A DNA stretch of 64,000 nt from Mya arenaria (lineage: Eukaryota > Mollusca > Bivalvia > Myida > Myidae), in NCBI RefSeq assembly GCF_026914265.1, contig NC_069123.1, positions 32,410,678 through 32,474,677 of the forward strand, in the 5' to 3' direction. The notes beneath the pieces are model-generated. The model saw only the letters and a program-made list of their open reading frames with translations. It searched no databases and was not told the DNA's origin. Made by a program: the position numbers and the translations under genes. The number at the start of each line of letters is the position of its first letter. Positions within the stretch are counted from its first letter, which is position 1. This document shows, piece by piece, positions 33,150 to 44,400 of the stretch.

Positions 33150-35340
33150 TGATATTTTTTCTTGCATATCCAAATTTATTAATTTGTGGAAAAAAAAATT
33201 ACTAACAAAATTAAATTACCATAAATGACCACCATCTTAAAGCATAGCAAAAAGCTCAGAAATCACCGATAAGCATGTGATTTATTTTGATGGGGCGAAA
33301 GGAAGGCATAGAATATGTAAGGAAAAGTAAGAAGAGAGCATTTTGTTACATGAATATGGATATTATTGCTGAATTCAGAGTAAGCTTGAATAGAACTGTT
33401 ATCCATGTTCATGCATCCAGACCAAACCACGTGGAGGCGCTCTCATTATGGTCCTTTAAATGAAAATATATTTAAGTACTAATATTTTCGATGTAATATA
33501 CACCAGTAATAATATCAAATTAATGAACTATTCTCGAATAATAACAATGAATAATAGCAATGCATCCGAAAAAGAGACAAGTTCGAGTATTTACATGTAA
33601 AAGAAAGAAACATGATCCAAGTAAAATAGAAATAGGAAGTTTGAAGTTATTTTAAACTGTGAATTCATTAAAAGGGGGAAACAAATGACAATGATCCAAT
33701 ATACAATGAAACACTGTGATTTAAAACCATGTAATATGAAATATATGACACTACCAGATGAAATACAAGCACAACAAAACTATTACAAATAAAAATTGCA
33801 ATGTGACATGACACCGTTGAGTATAAATGAATGAGCAAGCAACTGAAGAATAAAAACGGAACAGCGGCAAATAAATAAGTCAGAATGCGATTATGAAAGA
33901 GAGAATTACCTTTCAAAATGAAACGACAATAATGAATGAATAGCAATACGCAAGTACAAAATAACAGGACATAAATGTATGAATAACAATTAGAAGGTAC
34001 AAATTACAACAAAACTCACACGACAATACTGAACAATGCATAAACAATATAAAACAAAATAATACATAAACCATGTATGAAAAGCGATAATTATATACAC
34101 AAATCTATAGCAATATGCATGTACAATATTAAGCAAAATAATGTGACATTGGCCAAATGAATAACAAGGCGCAAGAAAAATATAAAGCGAAATTATAGGA
34201 CCTAAAATTTCTGACATATTTTTTATTTAGTACGGAAAACACAGAAAAGCATAATAGGGGCATGATTTTAATTTGCTTTTCGGTGCTTTCAGGGCTTTTT
34301 GCCATGCTCTTTCGGTGGTTGTAGTGCTATTCTGTACATAATTTTTTGTGAATTATGGTGTTAAGTAATACCGCTGTTTTCCGTAATTATTCTGGATTTT
34401 AGAACCCCTGAAGATACATATATCATTTGAAATGAATACTAACTCCCTCAAGGCGCAAAATAATTATATACACTGTCAAGCATCTTTTCCACCGTCTCAT
34501 TGGTATTAAACTACGAACTGATCGTTTATAATTAGAAGGCCGGGAAAAGAATCAGGAAAAAAATAATTAAAAAATAACACAGTTGTTGGTGTAGCACCAT
34601 TTAATTAATTGGTTTGTTAAAGTAAAATAATACATCAATTAAACATATTTGATACCAAACGGTTCTTATAAAAAGTAGATCTCGGGTCACGTTAAACAAA
34701 ATCTGAACTTATTTATTTCATAATACTTTTTGTTAAAATAACCAATTTCTTTAGAAAAAAACTAAATATGAAGGTCAAGACATTATGTTCTACGCCTTCA
34801 AAAGACTGAACATTAACGAGCTATGAAATTTGACTCTTTTTGTATTTTCGTGCTTTTATGTTTTTGGCTTTGTAGCGATTCATTTATTTCTAAATGAATA
34901 GTCCATCCACCACCTGCCTACACTAAGCTAGTAGCGGCATTTAGTATAAAGCGTTTTTTTATCATTACCTAAACGGGGTTATCTAAGAAGGGGTCTACCA
35001 TAACTTTTAATTATTCTCTTAAGAGCTTTTTCCCGTAAATTGGCATGTGTCATTCAGTCATATACCCGAATAAAACTGTCTCGAAAGATGAATCAATAAT
35101 ACAGACCTATCCCTTGAGATCAATTAAGAACAAATTAAAACGGAAATAATATGCTTACGGGATTACCAAGGAAGCGGCGTACCATAGTTTTTACTTATTC
35201 TCTTGACAGCTTTATATTTATTCAGTTAATTGACGCGTGTCATTCAGGATGTATTTGAATCAACCTGTCTCAAAATATTAATTATAAATTTTATACATAC
35301 TAATACGCTGAACACTCAATCGATAGTGAAATGGTAATAA
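33150..35340. other. No gene recognised; degenerate tandem-like stretch at 33690-34200
   Basis: On the minus strand 33690-34200 shows recurring phrases such as TATTGCTAT(T/A)(C/G)AT, TTATTTTG(T/C) and CATACAT, giving hydrophobic but uninformative frames. Probably an old, decayed tandem repeat. The remainder is plain AT-rich sequence. Confidence 0.35.
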
Positions 35341-35504
35341 TACAGTTGAACCCCGTTCGCTCGAACTCCAAGGGACCGGCAAAAAAACCTCGAGTCTCGA
35401 ACAATTCGAGCCAAGCGGGAATGCTTACATTCAGTATAAAAAAACCGGTTCTTTACACCTAGTTCGAGCTCATGAGGATTTCGAGCCAATGGGGTTCGTC
35501 TGTA
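35341..35504. mobile_element. Mariner-type MITE, about 164 bp, TA-flanked
   Basis: TACAGTTGAACCCCGTT at the left is matched by the reverse complement at the right (GGGGTTCGTCTGTA), flanked by TA at both ends as in Tc1/mariner elements. Further internal pairs (TCGAAC/GTTCGAG) make most of the element foldable. Non-coding. Confidence 0.75.
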
Positions 35505-37091
35505 TATACAATTGCGTTAACATTTGAATTTCTTTTAAATGAATCTTAATCGTCATTTTGATTTAACATAGACTTATGTCATTCACAACGGTATGTCTAT
35601 TTCATATTTAACTTTATAGATCGTCTGTCTTAAAAGAGTAAAGTATAAACACAAAATGTTTAAAGATATGAATGTACATTACGTATTTAAAGTGTGTTCA
35701 AATTATAAAACATATGTATTATACAAGGTAAGAACAAGCAGTGAACAGATCAATAGAATAGATATAGCCCGAAATTCACATAACTGAGTTTTCCCATGCC
35801 GGTACAAATAAAAGGTGAATTTCGAGCTATTAAAATTAATGTATCAGACCAATATAACTCTATTGTTTCCGGAGTACCTCGTGTATATTAAATCGGTATA
35901 ATTTTGTTTGTACCGGAGGATTAGCTTTGGAAAACCAGAATATTTATAATTCCGCGCTTAAACTATTGCCAATATGCTAAAAATAACTGCTCATGTTCTT
36001 CAGCTGGCTAACGTTTTCAGCGCGATAGGATATATTTTACGTCTTGAAGTATATAAGATATGAAATTCTGTTATCTTGTCTTGATGTCCGTTCATCCCTT
36101 TCTTGTCGTAAAGCAATGTATATACGCATGTCTCCAAACAACATGTTTTACCGTATATTCTCCTATAAGGTAAGTATAGGCAGAGATCAGTTGAAAAATG
36201 AACCTTAAATTCTGTAAAAGTCAAAGATCTTTTATGAAATACGAAACTATCACGTTAATTATCACCTCGAATGACAGAGGATGATCTATTTCAATTTCCA
36301 TGTCCAGTCTGTAGTTCAGTTTTATACCGAGAAGAAGTCGTATAAATAATATCGTATTTCTTCAGGTATTTATATCTTATTATAGATCTGAAACTGCGGA
36401 ATTCTTCATAAGTCAAACAGAGTTCTTGAATAGTGTATAGTTGATTTTCCGTATTTTTTTTTCATGTCGCTAGGCGGAATGGTTTTGGAAACGGAGATGC
36501 TGAATAAACCTCTTAACTCGTGGATTTACCATTGCTGTCAATGGACATTCACAATCAAGGTGTGACTTATTTTGACTTTATTTGGATGATATTGGTGTTT
36601 CGAAGGATCTCTCTGTTCGAATCAAATGGAAGCAGCGAAGCACCAGATTATACATTAACACTAAGGCAATAAGAGTGAAACAGTCAAAACCTTCGGAGTT
36701 GTATGCCTCCTTTTCGAATAAAATACTAACAAGAGCATAAACAATGGTTGAACTTTGTGACTCGAATGCATCTTTTCTTACTGTTATGGACATAAAAGGC
36801 ACAGTTAAAATCACTGCAAGAAGAAGCGGACATAACGTCAACATGATACGTACACAATCGGTTAACAGGATACATGGGTGAAGATATCGGACCAAGAAGC
36901 ACGTAAATAGAAGAACTTAAAGCCTGCTGGTGAATGCCTAGGGCATTGGTCTAATGCATTTGAATTACTACAGTGTATTTAAATGCTCCTCACAAATTGG
37001 CGTCGTAATATGCTGTTTATAAGCTCTACTTGATAAATGTTCGTGTCTAAACGAATAACAAACGAAGCCACAAAGTGTTTCCAAAACAAAG
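35505..37091. other. Intergenic upstream of the GPCR
   Basis: A 16-bp hairpin (ATAGCCCGAAATTCAC at 35764-35779 with GTGAATTTCGAGCTAT at 35815-35830) and a weak minus-strand membrane-like frame (listed separately) are the only things seen. Confidence 0.35.
36578..36895 (-). CDS. Possible membrane-protein fragment (uncertain)
   Basis: An open frame of 105 residues on the strand opposite the GPCR. It has two hydrophobic stretches (RIMLTLCPLLLAVILTVPF and FTLIALVLMYNLVLRCFH) followed by a basic end, a spacing reminiscent of helices 6 and 7 of a seven-helix receptor, but no NPxxY-type motif. It may be a fragment of a decayed receptor, or chance. Not recognised. Confidence 0.2.
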   Translation of the reverse strand: MVRYLHPCILLTDCVRIMLTLCPLLLAVILTVPFMSITVRKDAFESQSSTIVYALVSILFEKEAYNSEGFDCFTLIALVLMYNLVLRCFHLIRTERSFETPISSK

Positions 37092-37991
37092 ATGTTTTCA
37101 ATGTATTTTATTTTCTTCGGAGCAGTAGGGTTATGTTTAACTTTAACTGTTAATGGTGTAGCACTATACGTCATGCTCAGAACAAAACGGACACCGAAGA
37201 TAAATCGGTTTATTTCAGCTGGTTTAGTGATATTTCATATGATTTTAAGAGTTATTTTACTCGCGGAAATGACAATCACAGTAAGAGCAATTAGGAACAC
37301 TCTGTTGCACGTTGCTGTTACAGTATTTGTATTAACGTACATTACAATTGGACTTATGTGTCTGGAGCGGCTTCTTCTATTCACATCCAGTTTGTATTAC
37401 CTACGACTTATGAGATATTGCCGTGTAAGAAACACAGTTTTAATTATCTGGACAACTTACTTTGTGTCATCTGTTCTTGTTAAGACTTGTGCATGCCCTG
37501 ACGTGGTAAGTCAGTTTGAAATTCCTTGCACAGCATTTGCACAGCGGGAACTAACAATCAGTATTTTAACGAATGTTTTGTTTTCATATTTCGCTTATAG
37601 TAAAATATATCTCATAATACGAAAGTCGAAGGCAAGTATCTCAGGTGGCAAACATTTGTTGCATGATTCATTCCAAAAGAGCACAGGACTAGTGTTTACA
37701 TTTCTGATCACATCGACACTTTCTCTGGTCGTTGTAATCTTGCGTTTTGCTGTAGCTGAAGATGTGTCCGATGGTATTGTGTTGTTGAACATTCTTGAGT
37801 TCTGCAATTCCATCATCGATCCGTGCCTATATGTGTTCTGGTTCAAAGAATGCCGAATGGAACTTCTGAAGATTTTGCCAACATGGGTTCCAGGTGTTAA
37901 ACCGAAGGTTGAACAAATGAAAATTGACATATTCAATATCGTAACCAAACAAACTATACCCCCGACTCATGGAATCCGTGGAAACGTATGA
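37092..37991 (+). CDS. Rhodopsin-like (class A) G-protein-coupled receptor, intronless
   Basis: A single-exon frame of 299 residues with seven hydrophobic segments. Class A landmarks are present in modified form: Asn21 with Gly in helix 1 (LTVNGVALYVML), LERL at 91-94 at the end of helix 3 in place of (D/E)RY, a helix 6 lacking the usual CWxP, and IDPCLYVFWF at 242-251 for the NPxxY region followed by the helix 8 start FKECR. The extracellular N-terminus is very short. The ligand cannot be inferred. Intronless, divergent class A receptors are common in lophotrochozoan lineage expansions. AATAAA follows the stop by about ten bases (38001-38006). The last third of the gene is duplicated, and broken, at 60290-60537. 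Confidence 0.75.
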   Translation: MFSMYFIFFGAVGLCLTLTVNGVALYVMLRTKRTPKINRFISAGLVIFHMILRVILLAEMTITVRAIRNTLLHVAVTVFVLTYITIGLMCLERLLLFTSSLYYLRLMRYCRVRNTVLIIWTTYFVSSVLVKTCACPDVVSQFEIPCTAFAQRELTISILTNVLFSYFAYSKIYLIIRKSKASISGGKHLLHDSFQKSTGLVFTFLITSTLSLVVVILRFAVAEDVSDGIVLLNILEFCNSIIDPCLYVFWFKECRMELLKILPTWVPGVKPKVEQMKIDIFNIVTKQTIPPTHGIRGNV

Positions 37992-38262
37992 CACTGGACC
38001 AATAAAATAAAATATTTTCAGTATCGTTGTAAAATGAAAAGGTAAATGATTAATACGAATATATTGATTACGTAGTCATTGAAACAATACAATTTAAGGT
38101 GTTTTTAATAGAAACTCTTAAATACAATTTTAAGACGGTTACAAGTTAATGTAGAACAGATATAATTGTATGTCAAAATAGGGTACATTTACTGGGGGAC
38201 GAGATTGGTATAGCTGTCGACCCCTTGTCCAAGTGCTTTTGACCAGGGGTATGTTTTCTTGG

Positions 38263-38332
38263 CGCGTGCGCGTGTACTTATGTGGGTGTATTTGTGAGCG
38301 CGCGCGCGTTTGTGTGTGCTTGTGCGCGTTAT
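38263..38332. repeat. GT/GC alternating purine-pyrimidine tract
   Basis: GCGCGTGCGCGTG and GAGCGCGCGCGCG tracts with TGTGTG runs, suited to Z-DNA. The paralogous tract is at about 60805-60872. Confidence 0.7.
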
Positions 38333-39579
38333 CACAATATATGTACATTAAAAGTATATTATTGCTATTGTATGTATACTATTCGTTTGAGTACTTTGTT
38401 AAACTAAAGTCTCCTATACTTTGAGCGACAATACATTTACTGTTATGTTATATTGAAATGTTTTTTTGTGGTGATGAGATTTTAATAAACTATCAAACTA
38501 GGCTGGGAGAATACTAAAATATGGAGTCTTGACAGCAAAACACTTTGTGTCCTATAATGTGGAAAACAACTGACCATGTGTTGTAAAATAGCATAAAGAA
38601 ATATATGGTAAATCACATTGAAAATATTACACGAGTGTATAAATACGACTACTGTCTTTCAAAAGTGCATAAACAATGAGCCTAAAGAGGTGACGTTAAC
38701 TTGATGGCACCAGTAAAAAAATCACAACTCATATTTATCGCGTAAATACCGGATACCAACATTTCATCAGAGCATAATATTTACATTCATTTCGAATATT
38801 TCTCGTTTATTTGTTTTATAATATCAAGCAATCATTCGGACTTATCATGTACAAAAGAGTGTACTAGTCAGTAAAAATCATTTAGTGCTCTGCTTCATAA
38901 CATAATCAAGCAGTGTTCAGCAAAATGAATAACAAACCACGTCAGAAGTCTTAACAACAATATTGACGATTGGCACTGCCATCAACAGTCACTGGTTTAG
39001 TTTTTTCCGTCTATAACATTAAGATACCACAGTGACGGTTTAGCCGTAGTTCAGTTGAAATACTCCATTTTGACAGCTGTCAAAACGCGTAAAACATATG
39101 GTTCACCAATATTTCTTAACAAGTCTCAAATCCGTTTATCCACGTTATCGAAAACACAATGAAATACAAAATTTATTGCCTTGAATATGCTTGACATATA
39201 TTTAACACTACATTAAAAGCTACGCACAACATTTCGCGTCCAAATTAAGCAGAACAAAAATTTTTTTTTAAAGGTTTTGCAAATTCTAGTTATAACCTTT
39301 GGAAGTAGCATATCTTATACAACATTTTTTATCATTGTTATTGATAATTGTTTTCGTTTGTTATAAACAGCACGGAACTATCTGCTTTCCGTAATGTAAG
39401 TTAGCTTTTTTACATGAATATCTTAATGTACACTTGTTAAATACACATACAATGTATCTTGCAAACATTCAAGATAATTAACGTTATAATGCTGTAATGC
39501 ATACATAGTTTCATACTTAAAATTTCCGAATTATATTTAAGTCAACACAAATGTACAAAAGCACAATCACCGAAATTAA

Positions 39580-39943
39580 TTAAAGATGCACCTTTCCTCC
39601 CAAATAAGATTTACCACAAATAATAATATTGTTTTAATATTCCAAAAAGAATTAATAAATGTCGAAAGCAGTGGTTCTTATGAATGATACCGAGTTTTGT
39701 TTTTTGAAAGAAATGAACATGAAACACGGTATTTCTACCTCAAGAGACTATAGTAGACCACAGTAAATCTTCTAGCATTCACCAATCATTTAATATTTTT
39801 GCGCTTTCTACTATTAAATACACGGTTACAATCTTGTTATCAGTATTTAATATTATTTAGTAAGTATTTAAAGGTTTATCAGTCAAAATAGATGTTTATT
39901 ACACATGTGTAGGTATTGATTTTGAATAAGAGTGTCACTTTAA
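39580..39943 (+). mobile_element. TTAA-flanked MITE, family 1 (copy 3)
   Basis: TTAAAGATGCACCTTTC at the left and GAATAAGAGTGTCACTTTAA at the right form the inverted termini; about 364 bp. The same insertion is present at the matching site of the duplicate (62161-62523), so it predates the duplication. Confidence 0.8.
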
Positions 39944-40526
39944 TGGTCACCTATACCTTTGATCACTAATGATTCAGATCAAGAGCTTTTACAAAAACAC
40001 AGTTGGGGAGGATGCTAATAGAAATGTAGAGAACGTTAGGCAGTTAGATAATAAGAACGTAGCTGGGTGAGTATATGAAAGTTTTAATGAGATGTGAATG
40101 TTTAAACAGTTCCTTTAATAAATGATCCATAATTAAATGTGTTGAATTTGCACAATTCCTTTGACAAGAATCAACAAATCAACAAATTGACAATTTGATA
40201 AGTACATAATATGCACGCGAATATTAGATGACCTAAAAGCAAATAATGTCAAAGTTATTATTATAAGAACATTATATGCAAAGAATATAAACATTGATGT
40301 CTGCGTGACAATTTCTGCCTCATCAATGAAGCATTATGTAAAAAAATGCAATATTTTGAATTGTTCTGTATTGGTCAAAACATTTTTAGAGAAAGTTTCA
40401 TGTTTGAAAAATAATGTTTTTGATAATAACCGTCTAAAAATTAGATGTAATATGTTATACATACAACGTGTATTTTGTCAATTGTGCAGAAAACATTCAA
40501 AACTGAAGTACACAAAACATATTGCA

Positions 40527-40883
40527 TTAAAGCTGCACTCTCAGATTGAAGGTTTGTAAAACTTTATTTTTGTCTTGGAACGAGCCATTTTTGCAATTAT
40601 CCATGGAAAACAAGTGATATAAGACTGCTGACAAAAAAATAAATCGCAGATTTTTATATTGCAGTTCAAAAATTAATGTTTTATGCAGTTTTCTTAAACC
40701 GTAAGTAACGGTTTAAGCCATAAAACATTAATTTTCGAACGGAAATATGAACATGTACGATCTGAGTTTTTGTCAGCAAACTTTTATCATTGGTTTGCAG
40801 ATATTTATGCAAAAATTTGCTCTTTCTAAGACAAAAAATAAAAAAGTTGTTAAAATGGTCAATCTGTGAGAGTGCAGCTTTAA
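40527..40883. mobile_element. TTAA-flanked MITE, family 2, absent from the duplicate
   Basis: 357 bp bounded by TTAA, with termini AGCTGCACTCTCA(GA)TTGA / TCAATCTGTGAGAGTGCAGCT and a long internal palindrome around 40660-40735 (AAAACATTAATTTT near the axis). The duplicate at about 63193 reads GCATTAAACGCATAAT, that is, a single TTAA and no element. The filled/empty comparison shows a TTAA target site, as for piggyBac-type transposition. Confidence 0.85.
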
Positions 40884-41417
40884 ATACATGCATAATAATA
40901 TAAAGACAGATTTTCGTTAATGATTATAAATCAATGTAATCTACTGGGACAAGCCCTGGACCCCTTTTTCAATGTCAGTGTAAATGTCTATGTATAACAT
41001 TTGGACTTTTAAAAAAGCATTACATATTTCTTTAGCAAAATGTATGGAATGTGCACGTTTAAAAAAAGTTTTTTTTTTGTTTTCTCTGCACGGTCATAGA
41101 TAAACCTTATCGGTTTTCAGAACATTCGTAAACGATTATGACATTAATCATAACTATTTAACTTCACATTTCTTATCAACTGCAGCATCATGAACAAAAT
41201 ATATGTATACATATATATAGCTTGCGTCAAAAACATGTACAAAACAATAAATGATACACGTATATAGAATAGTATTACTTAATGCAAAGTACATGACACG
41301 CAATGCATGTTATTTGAAAACTCAACCGTCCGACGTCATTTGTAGTTTTAACATTTGTAATGTTAGCACAATATGCTATGTGGCTAAAATCGATCTGCCG
41401 AGAATCACTGGCGATGT

Positions 41418-44400
41418 CTACCAGCCAAAAAGGTCCCTAAATCTTTGGAATACAGTTCGCCTGTCTTTCTTTCGTCTTCCTACAACACCAAGGGTGTTTG
41501 CCTCCGTTTGAAATGCTTCGACATCTTTTGCTACTTCTGCTCGCTTTTTGAATCGGTACAAAGTTTTAACACGCTGGTACCAGCCATTTTTCTTTTGCAT
41601 TTTTTCATTCTGGATCATCAAATCGATATGCTCGGTGACAGATAGTGGATTCGGTCGCAGTGCGATTGTTCCAAGCCTGACGTTACAATTTCGAATCGTA
41701 ACCATCATATCTTCAATAGTATCCATCATTTCTCCCAATTCGTCTCCTATTTTTTCCAGCACTTGCTCCTGTGTTAATAGCTTTCCTGAAGCATCTTCAT
41801 ATTTCTGTTTCATTTCAGTGTAGGTCTTTATCTCGTCAACCAAAACATACTCAAATATAAATGGCGTGTTAGCATGCTTGTCCCAGTAGCAATTGTCTGG
41901 ACAAATCCTGCAGAACCCAGTGCTCCTATTCATAGCCCAGCATCCGCGTTTATCTTCATTATTAGGAATGAAACAACGTGGATGACAAGTAAAGTGACAG
42001 TGTGTGCAGTTCGTGACATGTTGGCCTTTTGGAAGATCCCTCTTTACTTGATGAGTAGACGTAGTCGAATAAGTAAAGCCCTTGTTGTCCGCAATGATTG
42101 CTTTGTTCTCTTCAAAAAACCTTATTTCACCTTTAAGCTGGTGGATTTTATATAATCCAACATCAATTTTTGGTTGCAGGTTTACAACAGTCATTTCCAG
42201 GCGACAACGCTCATTCAAGACATCTGTTGTAAGCTGCAGGCTTTTTGTGGGGAGGTCATCCATATAGTTGAAGAAGTTTCTAAAGCTTTTTATTCCCATA
42301 TCCCAAAACATTGGCGAAAGACATGTGCTATCTATGTCTTTGTTTTTCGCAAATAGCCCGGAATTATTGAACGTAAATCGCTTTCCAAAGGGTAACCCAG
42401 ATTCTTTCAGAGCGGCAAAAACAGGTGGGTCCAATCCATCGGCGAAAGTGACCAATGAACAGATGTTTTCTTCTATGTCTTTACCAAATAGCGACATGAT
42501 TTGTTGGAAAATGTAACTCTGAATAGGGGTAAGACGGGCGTCCGGTGCTTTGATAAGAAAACAAACAGCATCGATTGACATTACGCCCTTTGGTTCTTTC
42601 TCGGAAAACAGTTCCTTAATTTGTTGTACAATTTCTTGGTCACGTTCAATGCCTCTTGTGTCTCCAAACCCTGGTGTGTCGATCATATGTATCGTGTATT
42701 GCAGACGACTTCCTTTGGTGGGGTAAATGGTATAGCACGTTATCCATTCGGTCTGTGAAAGCGCCTAGATACGAATAAGATAAAACAATTAAGAAGATAT
42801 CGGTTCGAAATGCCACTGTCAATTTCATGGGAATTAGCAATGCATGTTTGCAATGATGACGGTTGAGTTGCAAAATAAATCTTTAGCCTACTTTTCACAT
42901 CTAAATGAGTTGAGTGGTTAATAGTAATAAATGGATAAATATTGACCATTCAATAAACAGTTTCGCTTACTTTGACCAAATTAAAAAATAAACCAGTTGT
43001 ATACAATTGGCTGCTGAACAGCTTAAGCTACTCATTCATCATTGCCTAGACACTCTATAACCGTATGATGTATGCGATACATAGAGTAATACTTAAATGC
43101 TCTTTTCAAATAACGTATTAGTGGCGGCATTTTCCGAAATAAATAAGCGCATGGTGATTTATTATTTCTCATAATTGCGAAGGAATACGTTTCCCTAATG
43201 TTTTGAACGATGAAAACGATATTATTTTCTTTTCTTACAATTTGTTTTGGTAAATAATGACAACTTTTCTCAGGAAATGCACCATTTAGATGTTATACAT
43301 ATTTACCTGGTTCGTTTTCTTTTTCTTTTCCTCATCCTCTAAGTTGACAATGGAAAATCTAAAGGGATCTTGCCAGTTAACACCCATAACATAGTTGGCT
43401 ATGCCATCGACAAGCGTGCTTTTCCCAGTTCCTGTTTCTCCAATCATCATTATAGTTTTTTATTTTACCAAGCCCTTTGGTCGAGCACCTACAGCATAAC
43501 AAATAGTGTAAGGTAAAGTGAAGGATTAAACAACGATTTCCTTTTCTAAAATGGATAAATTTTGATAGAAAGTATCATTACACACTGAATTACCATTAGC
43601 TGCTTTCATTAAAGAAAATAGGTCATGGAAACATGGACATGAATTGTTTGAATCACAGAAAAACGTTTTTATTTAATAGAAACGACTAAGCGTATCAACT
43701 GAACTGAAAACCTTACCGACTTCGAATTTCCTTGTCTTTGCAAAAGCATTTCTGGCCTTTTTCACTTCTGTAAGAGGTAGCGCATACACGTCAGGCGACC
43801 AGTTCTTATCTTTTTGGTGTTCTTCATCAGTTATGAGTACTGAAAATTCTACAATTCTAGACGCCGGTGAGCTTTCTGTTTGAACCTCGTCACTCTGTTG
43901 GCTATACGGCCCTTCGCCTTCAATAGAGACTATACGAACTCGAAAGACAAAGCGAGCATTGGACTTCAAGTTCTCCAGCTTAACACTGGATTCCGTGTAT
44001 TCGCCATGATATATCCGCCACTTGCCTTCACTATTAAACTCCTTTAAAGAAAACATTAATAAAAGGTGTAAAGGAAAACCAACGTTGTTTTAACTATGAA
44101 CTATTTCAAGAAACACAACACCTTTGAATACTTTGATGAACGTTTGACGCATTTGAATCTTAGATCTTAGATATATTAGATCATAACTCGAGTCAAGAAT
44201 TAAGTCGTTATGTTATCAAAACACTAAAACTAGCGTTAAAGATAACACAACTTTGTTTATTAAACACTGTTTACCTTATAAGCAATCTGAAAGTAATCAT
44301 TTTTTCCAAATCTTTTCGGGCTATTCCAAGATAGCGTTAAAGACTCTGAGGCTACGTCAGCAGCAGTAGGCTTACTAGGCTGCTCCTTAAATGAAAAGAG

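Larger units (their letters stand above)
37730..41900 (+). repeat. Segmental duplication, copy 1 (partner 60285-64000)
   Basis: From the last third of the GPCR through the 3' end of the GTPase gene, this region is closely matched, in the same order and orientation, by 60285-64000. Differences are small indels plus two transposon insertions (40527-40883 here; 62699-62782 in the partner). Its right border cannot be fixed because the partner runs off the window. Confidence 0.9.

Noticed and set aside
33668-34217. Hydrophobic minus-strand frames as membrane proteins
   Set aside because: They lie in a degenerate AT-rich repeat whose T-rich strand gives Phe/Leu/Ile/Tyr-rich translations by default.
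41445-42516. Plus-strand frames within the GTPase exon
   Set aside because: They are antisense shadows of a well-supported minus-strand coding exon.
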